Shown: positions 23,491 through 39,628 of the stretch, piece by piece | Position numbering within the stretch: the stretch's first letter is position 1 | Layout of the letters: every line of letters begins with the position of its first letter | Assembly (NCBI GenBank): GCA_048213135.1 | Contig: PS015061.1 | Coordinates: forward strand, 240,628-304,627 | Source: Reclinomonas americana ATCC 50394 | Lineage: Eukaryota; Jakobida; Jakobea; Jakobida | Length of the DNA: 64,000 bases | Reading direction: 5' to 3' | Program-made: the position numbers and the translations under genes | The notes under the pieces: generated by a model | What the model saw: only the letters and a program-made list of their open reading frames with translations | Told to the model about the DNA's origin: nothing | Database searches by the model: none

Positions 23491-26400
23491 ATGAGCAGGC
23501 AGGTCGACGCGTTGGTGATGCCACATTCCGACAATCCGCCGGTGTCACCCGAGCACTGCGTGCTGGAGGCTGAGGTAGAGAAGCAGCAAGACGAGTCCGA
23601 TGACGAGGTTGAGCGGCCGATGAGCATGGTGTCTATGCTGATCAGTGCGGCACTGGCGAGTGCGATGCGCGCATCTTCGGAGAGTCAGCTGCCGACATTG
23701 GTCGTCACGAACAGAGGGGCTTATGTCGGTATCAATCGAGCCTTCCGAGGTGCGTTTGTGTGGTTATGTCTGTGGGGTGTGGTGGGGGTTGAGTGGTCGA
23801 GAGTGTGTGTGAGAGTGAGAGAGCGCGATTGGCACAGCGAATTTGAAAAGCGCACTCGTGGAATGCCTGTTCAGGAAGCAGGGTGTTTGAGAGCAAGCAC
23901 TCGGTGTTTGTGCATGGCTATAGAAGAAGAAGAAGAAGAGAAGTACGATAGAGGGAGCAGGGGGCGTGCGAAGGCACTTCGTTCCGGCGCGAAGAAGATT
24001 CGACCTTGATCGTTCCTGGACACAGCTAACGGTTGGTTCGCTTTTTGCAGATGAGCTTTTGGCTACGGACGAGACGACAGTCACGCAGCGCTGGCAGGGG
24101 TATGGGTGGATAACTAACCTGCTGTTGCACACCGGCGGCCTTGCGCCTCCTGCTCGGTTGGTGCCAATGTGTATTGGACGGCAGCATCTCACCAGCAGTA
24201 GTTGCCTAATTTTTATCTCATGCTCTCACAAGGTCACCGACGTGGGAACTGCTACGTCATGTGGCACGTCTTGCCGCCTGCAGTGGGTCTGAAGACAGGG
24301 CCATCGGCCTCGCTGAAGCGCTTGGCTTCCGTGGTGTGTGCGTTGCCAACTCGTCGAACGGCGGTATTATTCCGTGCCGAGTCACACTTTACCCGCTGCG
24401 GCTGTCGCCGCCCGGTCTTGCCCGAGCAAACTTGGCCAGTTGCGAGGCCACGCCATTCTGCGGTCTCTACTTCGTCGTCTAAGTGTGTATGTGCGTGCGC
24501 GCAGAATGTGCCGACGATTGTGCGGCGGAACTCGCATTTGCGGCTGAAAGTTCTGGAGACGACGAAAGTGTCCACGGTGAATCATCAGCTGGTGAGTTGC
24601 CGGTGACATGTGATTGCGAAAGCACGGTGGAGGTAGCCGGGTTTGTCGTGCTACTGGAGCCTGTGCCGGAAACGCTGGCGTTGTTGGTGCCGGACTGGCG
24701 TGCTGAGATTCAATGGCGACGGGGGGGGAAGTACGCCCCGGTGGATGACGACGGTACGAGTCAACTGCAGTGCTGTGTGTGTACGGCAGACATGATGCAA
24801 AGTTCGTCTCATGGTGTGCTTTGGTGACGCAAGTGCTGACGGATACACACGATCGGATTCAGTCGTGGCTGTTGCGGCGACCGGTTGTTGAGGCCGCCGA
24901 CGAAAGTCGCGTGACCGATTTTCTGTCACTGGTGGCCACGGGCACGGTGGCAGTGGACAGAAAATCGGCGTGGTCCTCCTCGTCACAATCATCGTCAGCG
25001 GCGAAGACTGCGAAGCTTGCAGCACCCCACACGAGTTGCACACAGCAGCACTCTTTGTCGCTGTCTGCTGCTATTTCCGCCGCTAAGTCTGATGTAGCAG
25101 CGGCTTCGGAGGCTGCTTGGATGCGAGCGGAGGACAGGAAGCAGACAGAGTCAAAGACACAGGGGATCGGCGGCGATCCGGGATCACGCGCTTTCGACTT
25201 CCCCCTGATCTCGGCTCTGCCGCTCGACGCGCTCTCCGTGCGTGAAGTGTTGGACACGTGAGTGTTGCATGGATAATCTTCTACTGGTGGTGCTGTCGCA
25301 GTAGCATCACACGTGTGCTGTCTACAGAATCCCCGTTGGAGTGTTTCAGGTGAAACGGCGGCATCCAATGTTCTCATTGTGCTGCTGTTGCTGACCAAGT
25401 TGATGGATGCAGAATTCCCCGGGTGGAGAGTGCGTGTATGTCAACCAGTATCTGTGTGATCTTGTCGGCCGCACTCGCGATCAGCTCATCGGCGTGCGTC
25501 ACCGCGTCAATGCATCTTCCCCTCGTGTCTCGACGTTGATTGCACTGATGATTTTTTGTGTTGCATCTGCAGTGCGAGTGGCACCGCGTTGTTCACCCGG
25601 TGAGTAATGTGTTGTGAATAGCGCGTATTCCTTCACTCACACAACAGCCTTGTTGTTTGGTGTATAGGATGATGTCGAATACGCATTCAAGGTGGGTCCA
25701 GAGAAGCCGCTTCGCTCCTTATTTGCAGCTCACGCGAGGAACATGATTGCAGCGGTGGACGTCGTCGGTTAAAGCCGGCGTGACGCAGGTGTGTGAGAAT
25801 GTCGCTGACGACACAGTTCAAGCCTCGGCCACTCACATTACTGTTGCTGCAGGTCACGTGGAACTACCGATGCACACTTCCGAGTGGGCGAGCGCGTTGG
25901 GTAGTCGTGCGTGCCAAGGCCATCCTCACGGTATGTGCATGGGGTGTCAATGGTTGACGGTGAACGCGGTAAGTGACCCGCTCGATGGCCAATCGCAGGA
26001 CGGTAACCTGCATGGATGGATCGGCACTGTCACCGACGTGTCATCGAATCTGGCCGTGCGCAGCAAACTCGAGCGAAGCCTGCAGATGCACCACACCGTG
26101 AATGACCTGTCGCCAGTTGGTTCGTACCCGCTGTGATTCACAGAGCTCATTCGCGTCTGTGTGCCTAACAGTCACTGCGTGAGTTCGTTAGGCGTGTTTT
26201 TCGCGGAGTTGTCGGGCATGGTAACATTCTGCAACAGGCGGTTCATGGATCTGGCCGCGCGTTGTGGCGAGCCAGTGATAGACGGCGCCATGGGGACATG
26301 GTTCCGCCATCTAGTCGGCTGCTCGGAACATGGCGTTGCCTCTCCCAATGTTGATGCCATTGCGCAGACGTGGGACACTACCGTTTGCCAGGGTGGCAGG

Positions 26401-27027
26401 TGAGATGGAAAGAGCGCAAACGACGAGAGCGCGTGTCGGTGCTGACGGAGTGAGTTCGGCAGATTCGAGATGGAGATCCGACTGCCGGCATCGGATGGCT
26501 CGCAGATATGGATCAACTGCATTGCGGACGCACATCAAGAAGACAATATGATTGTGGTTCGTGTGTGGAGCACGAAAGTGGCCAAGTAAGAGAATCGCAT
26601 CACTCACTCACTCACTCCTATCATCGCGCAGGGCTACGTCGGTATTTTGGTTGATGTGCGTTGCTGCCGACTGCGATAGGCACACGTGGGCGCAGAAAGA
26701 CTCACCCCCGCGACGCAGATTACCGAGATGAAGCGGACGCAGGCGCGTCTGGAACAGATGGTGCTCTCTGAGAAGCGAGCCAGTGCTAGCAAGACGGACT
26801 TCATTGCGGCGGCCTCTCACGAGGTATGCGCGCGTCAGGCCAATATCGCACTCTCAGCCTCTGTACTCCTTACATTCTCTCGTTTACGCAGATTCGAACG
26901 CCACTGAACGGGATGCTTGGCATGCTGCAGTTGCTGACGCTGGAGAACCACGTCTTGCCAGGTGGCAAAGAAGTTGTGTGCACACATGCATCAATTACGT
27001 CTTACAGATTTCCGTTGTTGACTGATG

Positions 27028-27099
<72 letters not shown>

Positions 27100-29629
27100 T
27101 AGTGTGTAGTAGTAGTGTCGTCGTTCGTCGTCNNNNNNNNNNNNNNNNNNNNNNNNNNNNNNNNNNNNNNNNNNNNNNNNNNNNNNNNNNNNNNNNNNNN
27201 NNNNNNNNNNNNNNNNNNNNNNNNNNNNNNNNNNNNNNNNNNNNNNNNNNNNNNNNNNNNNNNNNNNNNNNNNNNNNNNNNNNNNNNNNNNNNNNNNNNN
27301 NNNNNNNNNNNNNNNNNNNNNNNNNNNNNNNNNNNNNNNNNNNNNNNNNNNNNNNNNAACATTGTGCATAGATGCTGTCTGCTGCACTACAGTGCGGTCG
27401 CTTCCTGCACATATTACTCAACAATGTGCTCGATATGGTTCGACTGGAGGCAAAGGAAGTGACAGTGCGCGTTGCCGAGTTTTCGGTGGCAGCCGTGATC
27501 GACGACGTGGGTACGTGGCCAGTCGGGTGCGGACGCAGTGCACGTGCTTCAGCAACTAACAAGTAACTGGTACACGCGCGCAGCCAACACGTTCCTCATA
27601 ACGGCAGCCGAGCAGCATGTGCCGTTGTTGCTGAGTGCCGATCCCGAGTTACCACCTGTGTTGCTGGGTGATCAGACACACCTGAAACAAGTTGCGTTGT
27701 CGCAGTTAGTCGTGAGTCTCGTTGCTGATTTCTCAAGCGGTGTGCATGCATGTCGCAGGTGCTGCTCAACCTGCTCTCCAACTCAGTGAAGCACACATCA
27801 TGCAACTCAGTTTTCCTTGTCGTTCGTCGTCACGCTCAGCAGGTAAAGTCGTCCGTGCAATGAAGCAGGGTTGTGACATATCCGCTCATCTGGTTGGATG
27901 CATGTGCATAGGACGGCGTTCCAGACGGCTCAGTTCGCGTGCATTTCCAAGTGCGCGACCACGGAGAGGGCATGCCACCCGAAGTATGCCACAATATTTT
28001 CTCCAAGGTCTCTCCTTCTTTTGCGGGTGGTGGTGCCAGTCTTTCTCGCAACACGCCTGACAGCATGTTACTACGTTGTGTTGGTGACCTAGTTTGCCAG
28101 TGACGGCGCCGGACACGGTGTCGGCCTCGGTTTGTACATTTGTCGCGAGCTGGTGGATTTGATGGACGGCACCATCGACATCAGCAGTGAGCTGGGCAAG
28201 GGCACCACCGTCAACGTGACGTTGGTGCTGGCAGTGCCGCCTGATGTGCCAGCATCTTGCTGGCTCACGCAAGGTGGGCAACCACGGCTTTGTGTTTATG
28301 CTTGCGGTTGCTTCTGCCTGCCTGCCAACTTACCATTCCTTGCACATGCAGGTCGCCCTCGGGCGGCTGTGCTGTTAGATGTGACGAGCCACCCGCATCC
28401 ATGGTTGCTGCAGCATATAGTCGAGCTAGTATCTTCGAGCATTCCCGCTGTGCGACTCGTTACCAGCACCGACGAGGCCCGTATCGTGTCTGCCGAGATA
28501 GGTTAGTTTGGCCTTTTTGGGCGCCGTTGGCCAGCCAGCCATTATGTTGTTTTTCACATGTTTTCCGTGACACAGATTCATCAGACACAATACTGCTCCT
28601 GCGCTACTCGTACCTCCAAGAGGTAGCATCGATATACTCCAGTGGCGAACTGATGATGGCCGATCTGCAAGAGCTGTGCGGTCGGTTCGCGCAAACTGTG
28701 GTCATGTGCGAGATCCACGAACGTGTGTACGCTGATGAGGTAGCTGTGTCGTGCGATGTCGATACGCGACGTTTGCAACAAGCACTGACCCCGATGATGG
28801 TAGGCTCTGGCTGCGCTGAAAGGGTCGACGAGGTTCTTCATCATCACCAAGCCCGTGGCTGTGCACCACATCTTGCAGGCGCTGGGCGTGGCATCCTACA
28901 GCAGGGTGAGCACGATATACTTGGCGGTCGTTGTGAATGATGGAGTGTGGTCACGATTCTCATGTTGTACGTGTGTATGTGGCAGGCAACCAATGCTGTC
29001 GACTACGCCGACAAGACGTGGGTGCGGCAACCGCGAATCCTGGTGGCCGAAGACAATCCAATCAATCGCAAAGGCATGTCGCGCGCTGCACTCACCGCAG
29101 TTGTGGTGGACAGTTTGCTGACTGCTGATGTTTTGATGTGCATGCGCAGTGCTGTGTCGGCTGTTGCGACAAATGCAGTGCATTACGTTTGTGGCGTGCG
29201 ATGGTGGCGAGGCCATTAGCGGTGTGAAGGAAAACTGGCCACTCGACTGCGTGCTGATGGATGTGCAGGTGTGTGCGTGTGCTAGTGAATGACATGCTTT
29301 TTTCCTGGTTGTGGAGGAGCCTCACTGTGTTTTTGAGTGCAGATGCCCGTCTACAACGGGCACGAAGCGACGCAGCGCATTCGTATGCTCGGCCGCCCCT
29401 TCGACCAGGTGCCAGTTGTGGCCATTACGGCGAATGCCACCGATGCCGACGAACGCAAGGCGCTGGCAGTCGTTGCGTTCTACGGCGCGATCTTGTGAGT
29501 GGCATTTGCAGCGCATGAAGGAACTCACTGGCGTCTTGCGTGTTGCAGGGAATGGATGGCTTCTTGTCGAAACCAATCGACTTGGCCGGCCTCCGGCGAG
29601 TTCTCGAACAGTACGTGCCGTGTACTTGA
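23491..29629 (+). CDS. Hybrid sensor histidine kinase: three PAS regions, HisKA, HATPase, receiver
   Basis: Two-component phosphorelay kinase. It starts MSRQVDALVMPHSDNPPVSP. PAS-like regions: LPTLVVTNRGAYVGINRAFR with later exons (23.7-24.5 kb); GECVYVNQYLCDLVGRTRDQ with a C-terminal PAC part NLHGWIGTVTDVSSNLAVRS (25.4-26.1 kb); and ELSGMVTFCNRRFMDLAARC (26.2-26.7 kb). HisKA has SHEIRTPLNGML, with the phospho-acceptor His codon at 26818-26820 split from IRTPL by an intron. The ATPase has VLLNLLSNSVKHT (N box), VRDHGEGMPPE (G1) and GHGVGLGLYICRELVDLMDG (G2). The receiver has RILVAEDNPINRK, acceptor Asp at 29260-29262 in LDCVLMDVQMPV, and MDGFLSKPIDL. No transmembrane segment is evident, so probably cytosolic. 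Two GTTGCG donors (27691, 29472) are fixed by LKQ-VLLNLL and ALAV-GMDGF. A 225-N gap lies in an intron after the H box. Stop TGA at 29627-29629. Confidence 0.9.
27031..27357. repeat. (TG)n microsatellite and 225-N assembly gap in the kinase intron
   Basis: About 67 nt of pure TG (27031-27097) run into imperfect GTAGT and CGTCGTT sequence, then N at 27133-27357. All of it lies between the H-box exon and the next kinase exon (from about 27372). The gap therefore probably removes intron only, but a small exon within it cannot be excluded. Confidence 0.9.
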
Positions 29630-29731
29630 GTGGCAGCAATCAATAATGGCAGAGAAAGAATGCTTGTATAGTAATGGCACAAGAGAGCAAAACTAAAGAG
29701 TAAACCGCGAGAGCAGCACTCCGTGGTTTTG

Positions 29732-31428
29732 ATGTCGCGATATCAAAATTTCATCGCCTGCCTGCCCGCCTGGCGCTTCTGCTCGCTGTGGGGTGCGTGC
29801 GTTGCACTGCTTGACGCGGGTGTATGACGTACGCGGCCACAGGTCTCATCAACTCGCCTGTGGGTCGCTGGCCCAGCTGGTGGCTCGTGTTTCGCGCCCC
29901 GGCACGGATACCACGTGGTAAGTGTCTCTCTCTCACGCACTCACAAGCAAGCATGTGTGTGCGTACACTGCTGTCTCACAAGGACTCGCTCTGCACACCA
30001 GAGCAATGGATGTTCCTGCTGTGGAGCTTCCTGATCGCATGCGTCCTGCAACCGCTGGTGGAGCCTCTCACTCTCCTCTGTGCTCCGTCGACATATGTTC
30101 GCCTGTCGACCACTGGGCGACAGCAGTGGGCCAACCGGTGTGTGTGTGAGTGAGTGTGCGTGTGTATGTGCATTCGCAGTTGACTCTCGCATCTCGCAGC
30201 ATCATCAGCTCACTGTTCTCCGTTATTGCCACACTGGGCGCTGTTTCGTTGCCCATCGCTTTCTCTGTGTGTGCGCACACATCCACTCACTGTCTTTGTA
30301 TGTGCAGGCTCTCTGCTTGGTCGGGTCTGAGCTGTCGGCCGCCTCTGTGGTGACACAGTCTGAGGGTGCCGACGCGGTGCTGGCCTTGTTTCTCGGCTTT
30401 CTTATCTACGACACGGTGGCCATGTTGGCCTACCACCAGGCGCTCTGCTCCAAGTCGCTCTTCGTGCAGCATCTGCTCTTTGAGGTGGTGCTGTCACTCA
30501 GTCTGGTTCGAGGCGACTCATGGTCAGCATTTAATTTGGTTGGTCACGTTGACTGATTCTCTCCTGTGGCAGGCGTACCACACGGGAACGTTCTACGCAC
30601 TCAGCCTGCTGCTGACGGAGGTCGCGACGCCGAGCTGGCATCTCATGCACACGCTGAAACAGACCAATTGCGCGTCGCCACGCGCTGCGGCAATCAATTC
30701 GGTGGTTCTCGTGTGCCTGTGGGGCTTCGCCCGCGTCCTCGTCCCGACGTGGCTGCTGTACTTAATGATGGCGAACTGGGCCGATGTCTCCATGATGCAC
30801 CCGTTCCAGGTGCTGATGCTCATTGGCGTCACTCTCATCACGGGCACGCTGGGATTCAATCGGCTGCTCAAGGTACTTGCAAGGTTTCCCATGCATCGGC
30901 TCCTCATCGCCGCCTGTTCACCCGACCTGTGCACAGCTGGTGACACGAGCACGTTTCCAGTGGAACCGCCGCCTCGACGAGATGCACGACGACACGAGTG
31001 TGGTCGCCATGGTGAACCTCAGCAGTGGCGACGGAGATTCGCCAGTGTACGTGCCACTGCGGCACGTCAGCTCCCTCTCCAGGTTATCGCCGACCAGCAT
31101 GCTGGCGAGTGGTATCGGCACCACCAACTCAGAGGGCATGGTTGACAGCGGCAACGGTGTGGTGGTCGTCGACCGCGAGTATTACTTGGCGAGTCGCGAT
31201 CACCGCCTGCATCTGTTCCAGTCGCCCTCGGCAAGCTCTCTCGCCGAACTGGTAGCAGCCGGCGGTGGCGGCGGTGGTGGAGGCAGCGTGGGCGGTGGTG
31301 GTGGCGGTGGCAGTGTCAGTGGCAGCGCCGTGAGTCCGCTCGGTGACGACTCCGAAATCATGTCGGAGCACTCGCATGTCAACGCGCCCTCGTCGCCCAC
31401 CATGAGATCCTTCACTCCCAAACACTAA
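29732..31428 (+). CDS. TLC-domain multi-pass membrane protein
   Basis: Member of the TRAM-LAG1-CLN8 family, probably of the TMEM56/TLCD type; some relatives affect membrane lipid composition. It starts MSRYQNFIACLPAWRFCSLW and splices to GLINSPVGRWPSWWLVFRAP. Later blocks are QWMFLLWSFLIACVLQPLVE, IISSLFSVIATLGAVSLPIA, FLGFLIYDTVAMLAYHQALC, LLLTEVATPSWHLMHTLKQT, LVCLWGFARVLVPTWLLYLM and FQVLMLIGVTLITGTLGFNR. That makes six or seven hydrophobic segments in TLC order. The last exon adds a long hydrophilic tail with a Gly/Ser run, ending SFTPKH. The start lies 102 bp past the kinase stop. It is convergent with the MGST3-like gene. The substrate or partner is not predictable. Confidence 0.82.
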
Positions 31429-31550
31429 CGTAATGATATATAAAGCACACAGAGAGAATTGTTTAGAAACGATTGTCAACGTGTGTACTCTTGGCTTCAT
31501 TCGCATGGTGGGAGTACACGGACGGCGGGGGGGCGACACGGCTAGGGCGC

Positions 31551-32364
31551 TCAGAAGATGCCGAGGAGCTGCAGGCCAGTGGCGAAGCTCGTCAGCAGGA
31601 GAGTGATGAGGGCAATGTAACCAAACGCGCCACGGTTGCGGGCCTCCGGCTTGCCGGTCGAGTAGGACTGTGAACAGCGAAGTGAGGAGGGATGCATGAA
31701 GGTCGCAGTAGCAGTGCGGAGAAGCGGAAGAACGTACAACAAAGTACACCACACGCGAGGCCAGGAACACGGCGCCGGCAAGCGCGGAGATCGTCGGGTA
31801 CGACAGGCCACCGAGCAGCAGCAGCACGAGGAAGCCGGAAATGCTCTGGATGCACATTGTCAGAGCAGAGTTCACGGGGGAGGCAGAGAATAAGCAAGGG
31901 CGAAACGGACCTCCAGCGTGTTCTGGTGACCGCGCTGCACGCAGTTGCTACAAAGACACACACATTGTCAGCTCATGCGGAATGCACGAAAAACACTTTT
32001 TGTCAGCCAGAGCGCAACTAGACATCTGTGACAATGGTGAATGAGTATTACTCGCCGGAGTAAAGCCAGCAGGAGGGAAGAGGAAAAACGCAACTCGAGT
32101 CGGCATTCCACTTGGCATCGCCCTCCTTGTACTCACGGCTGCACAGAAGACATTCATTATCTCACTTGTATCGAATTTGAATGACACGTGGCATGCATGC
32201 ACGCAACTACAGAAGCGGGTACTGTGCGTGTGTGGAAATGCATAGCGTGTGTGTAAGTGAGTGATTGCAGTGAGAGACAGTGTGCACAGTCGCGCACTCA
32301 CCTTGACGCCGTACAGCTTGCGGGCCTTGCCGACCATGGTGCCCTGTGCATGCGGGAAAATGCA

Positions 32365-32410
<46 letters not shown>

Positions 32411-32873
32411 TGTGTGTGTGTGTCGCACCACTACACTAGTACGTACGTACGGTACGGACGGACGGCCGGACGGACGGGACGGGCGGACGGACGACGACGA
32501 CGTACGTCGTGGTGGGGNNNNNNNNNNNNNNNNNNNNNNNNNNNNNNNNNNNNNGTACGTACGTACGTACGTACGACGTACGACGACGACGTAGTAGAGA
32601 GAGAGAGACGAGACGAGGAGAGAGAGACGAGAGAGAGAAGAGAGGAGGGAGAGAGAGAGAGAGAGAGAGAGAGGAGTGTGTGTGTGCGTGTGCCACTCAC
32701 CATGAACACGTTGACGAGCGGCCAGAGGGCGGCGACGAGCACGACGTAGCTGTGGGTGGTGAGACACACAGAGGGTGAACAACATGCTGCAAGCAATAAT
32801 GCAAGAAAGAGTGTGTGCGTGTGTGAGAGGCGACTCACCCGTACTCGCGCGGGAGAGAAGCGATTGAGGCCAT
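31551..32873 (-). CDS. MGST3: MAPEG protein, microsomal glutathione S-transferase 3-like
   Basis: Integral membrane enzyme of the MAPEG family; MGST3 has glutathione transferase/peroxidase activity in ER membranes. Exons read MASIASLPREYG-YVVLVAALWPLVNVFM-GTMVGKARKLYGVK, then a short variable exon containing EGDA. The MAPEG signature NCVQRGHQNTLE follows, then FLVLLLLGGLSYPTISALAG with AVFLASRVVYF, and STGKPEARNRGAFGYIALIT to the stop at 31551. This gives four transmembrane segments in MGST3 order. The second exon is followed by an intron carrying a 37-N gap and GA repeats. The variable exon probably ends at a GTTGCG or GTGGAA donor, so that junction is uncertain. A lone 3' neighbour (TLC gene) converges at 122 bp. 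Confidence 0.86.
32367..32688. repeat. GA/GT/GTAC low-complexity tract with a 37-N gap in the MGST3 intron
   Basis: Order: (GA)n at 32367-32408, (TG)n, then GTAC, GACG and ACG words, N at 32518-32554, then GTAC and ACG words returning to GA repeats and a TG tract. It sits inside an MGST3 intron. The graded words on both sides of the gap look like consensus breakdown rather than genuine sequence. Confidence 0.8.
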
Positions 32874-33919
32874 GATGGAGGTTGTGCGTGCGCTCGGTTT
32901 TGAGAAGAGAGAGAAACGCGGAGTGTGCGTCGGAGCAGCGAGCGCGAGTGGCGAGACGGACAAATCCGACGCGCCGAATTCGACCATTGCGAGGCCGCAG
33001 CGCTCGCGGTCGGAAGAATGCATGCAGCGGACGATGAGGCTGGCGGTGTCGCCGAGCAGCAGCATTCCGTGAGATTGGGAGTGGGAGTGGCGGATTTTTT
33101 GAATGTGAGTGTTGCGGTTGCAATTGCAGGCGCTTCCGAATCCGGGTCCGGCTGCTGCGCACCCACCGAGGTGCCGAGAAAGCCAGTGCTGCAGGTCCGA
33201 AGACCAGAAAAGCCAACTCGAAAGCAAGGTGATCATGCCGCGATTGCGATATGCCGAATTCGGAAAACCGCGCGGCAGCCACCCAGGCCCTCTTTTCGCG
33301 TACACTGAGGAAAGGCTTGCCCGTGTATACGATGATCTCCACTGCTATGGTATCCGCCGATGTGCAAAGCGGAAGACCGGCGTGATCAATCGGTCTGCAA
33401 TTAAAACTCCACCGAAAAGGAATCCAGTGGGCTGTGGCTTGAATTTGGTCTTTTCTCCGCCTCGTGGGAGAGCCCGTGCTTTCTCTTGAAATGCACACCA
33501 CACTTGCCTTTGCAAGCATCAGGGTGGTCACCCGCGGCGCCCTTCGATATATATCCCAAAGCGCGCACGATACCGACGCCCAAGATATCGAAACACGAAC
33601 GATCGTCATCAGCGCCCATGGCCGCACTTCCTCACCCTGCTCTCTCTCTCTTGCGGTGGCTTATGCACAACAAGCAGCCACGTCAATGGCCGCGTGATGC
33701 ATTAGAATCCTTTGTATCTCCGACCCGATTGAAACAATCAACGGTCATTTTTGTTTTCGACCCGTTTTGCGAGAGAAGAGAGAGCACGTGTGCGTGAGAG
33801 AGATTCGTGTCGGTGGCACACCCACACTCACAAGCAGCCACACCACACCACACACACACACACCACATACATATCACACGTAGCGTGACTGTGCCTCGCT
33901 AGGAGAGAGAAAGAGAGAG
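32874..33919. other. Intergenic region between divergent MGST3 and the acidic protein
   Basis: No supported gene. Short open frames exist on both strands, for example 33235-33489 (plus, 84 codons) and 33401-33619 (minus, 72 codons with DHPDACKGKCGVHFKRKHG). They lack homology I recognise and have no splicing support. The stretch 33100-33750 has more AT-containing words (GATATC, GAATTC, ATATATAT) than the surrounding genes. CA repeats lie near 33840-33865. Confidence 0.4.
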
Positions 33920-35425
33920 ATGGGAGCCTCGTCGTCACTCTCACAACAGGCGTCGCTGGTGTCGTTGCACTCGCTCGCACGCATCCCCTCGTACCGACCA
34001 CACGATGCACCACCGCCACAACCTAAACGCTCGCGCAGGCGACGCAACCTGCCGCGCAAGTTGGCACTGGCGTGCTCGTGTCTTCCACCGGCACCGCGGC
34101 GCACGCGATCACAACGGTGAGTGATGCTGTTTCTGTATCCACCACCCTCGCCCCGTGTCTTTTCTCCCCTCTCTCCTCCCCACATCGCGCGCCCCCTCCT
34201 CTTGTGTGAACACACACACACGTTCGCGTCGTGGCTCCTTTCCCCCACTCGGTTGTGTTTCAGTTGTCCGCATTCGGCAGTTGGAATCTGATCCGCATGT
34301 TACCCCTCCGTCTCTTCTCTTTGTGCGTGGCGCAGCGACTTGGCCATCTTTGGTCGTGCCTCGACCGGACGCAACGCGTCGACAATGGAGACGAGTGCGG
34401 CGAGTACTGCATCGGAAGACACCGTTCGGTATGTCTGCGTCTGCGTACATGTACCTTGCAGCAGTCAAGCAACTGACATGTAGCGCTGCGTCAACTCCCC
34501 TAGTCCCTTCTCGTCGCCGCATGCCAGACCGCGCGATTCGGTCGGCGGTGAGTTGGACGAAGGCACACATCACGAGTGGTATGCGGGGGGTGTGGATGAC
34601 ATGGAGGGCGACTCGGTGCTGGCCATGGTGCGGCAGCGACACATGCTGGCCGTCAGCGTGCGGGAACACCGCGGCCTCACGCCACCGCCGTCTCCGGAGC
34701 CGCTTGCCATCATGGCCACGCCACCCAGAGCCAGTGGACTTGTGCGACTGCCCGGCATCCTGACCTCACCCAGCGCCTCACCCAATATTAAGGTCACTGC
34801 GGAGGGCATTGGACCGATCTCGCACGGTGGTGATGATGCGGCGCCGTTTTCGCCGCCATACAACTCGCAACCTCTGCGCCCCGTACCGGCTGCAATCCAT
34901 CGTGGCTCCCTCTCCTCGGCAGTCGCCGACGATGACGATGAGGAGGAGGAGGAGGACGACGGTGTCGTTGACGGGCAGCGAGAAGAGGAAGACGATGGGG
35001 AGGAGGAAGACAAGGAGAACATGGCTGACGAGGATTTGGAACGGGAGCCGCTGTCTCCTCTGCGACGGTCCTCGGCCGTCCTCGGTGGCCGCACCAGCAG
35101 CAGTGGCAGCATCGGCAGTGCCGTGCGCCGCAACTCGGTATCGCCCCGACTCGAGGACTCGCGCGGCACTGTTGCTAGCGGTGGTGTCGTGACGCCGACT
35201 GGCTCCGGTGTTGAGCCTCGACGCCCGAGTCGCAGTTCAACACTGCGCTCGACGCCCACTTCTGTCATGTCCGCATCGTCGGTGCGAGCCGACAGCCCTC
35301 TCTCGTGCATCAACAATGCGTCGTCCACTGAGCCGCAACTGGCCACCCTGGCAGCCATGCTGCCCGTCAAACGGCCCCAACTGCCGTCTCTGCAATCCAT
35401 GCAGCAACCTGCATCCGACGAATAG
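33920..35425 (+). CDS. Acidic, Ser/Pro-rich protein with a myristoylation-type N-terminus
   Basis: Not recognised. Exon 1 starts MGASSSLSQQASLVSLHSLA, fitting N-myristoylation (Gly2, Ser6), and contains a basic patch RSRRRRNLPRK. Exon 2 is DLAIFGRASTGRNASTMETS. The long last exon starts CVNSPSPFSSPHARP and holds MEGDSVLAMVRQRHMLAVSV, a run of about 35 mostly Asp/Glu residues, and a Ser/Thr-rich phosphorylation-type tail with LSPLRR, SPRLED and RPSRSS. Stop at 35423-35425. No folded domain is evident, so it may be a disordered membrane-associated signalling protein. Exon 1 uses a GTGAGT donor and exon 2 a GTATGT donor. Convergent with the coiled-coil gene across 111 bp, which holds a 15-C run. 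Confidence 0.7.
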
Positions 35426-35449
35426 AAGGCACTCGGTGCACTAAATGAA

Positions 35450-35464
35450 CCCCCCCCCCCCCCC
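35450..35464. repeat. Homopolymer of 15 C
   Basis: An uninterrupted run of 15 C lies 24 bp after the stop codon of the acidic-protein gene, between two convergent genes. Runs of this length are prone to length error in assemblies. Confidence 0.9.
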
Positions 35465-35536
35465 ACTATTCACACGCCGCCGCCGGAGACTAAAGAAGAT
35501 ATGCATTGTTTTCCAACAGCTCACAAGCCGTGCGCG

Positions 35537-39481
<3,945 letters not shown>

Positions 39482-39628
39482 GTCGCGCAGCTGCGTTCTC
39501 TCTCTCGAGTGTGCTGCTGTCTGCGTGGAGCACCTCGGCAAGGCGTGTTTCTTGCCGAGGGAAGATCAAGAGCGTTCCCTCGAGCTCCCTTTCGCGACGT
39601 TCGTTGCTGTCTTGGCAATGTCGTCGTC

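Noticed and set aside
34570-35466. 298-codon minus-strand frame opposite the acidic protein
   Set aside because: Ser-rich mirror of the Asp/Glu-rich plus-strand exon; no splice or start support.
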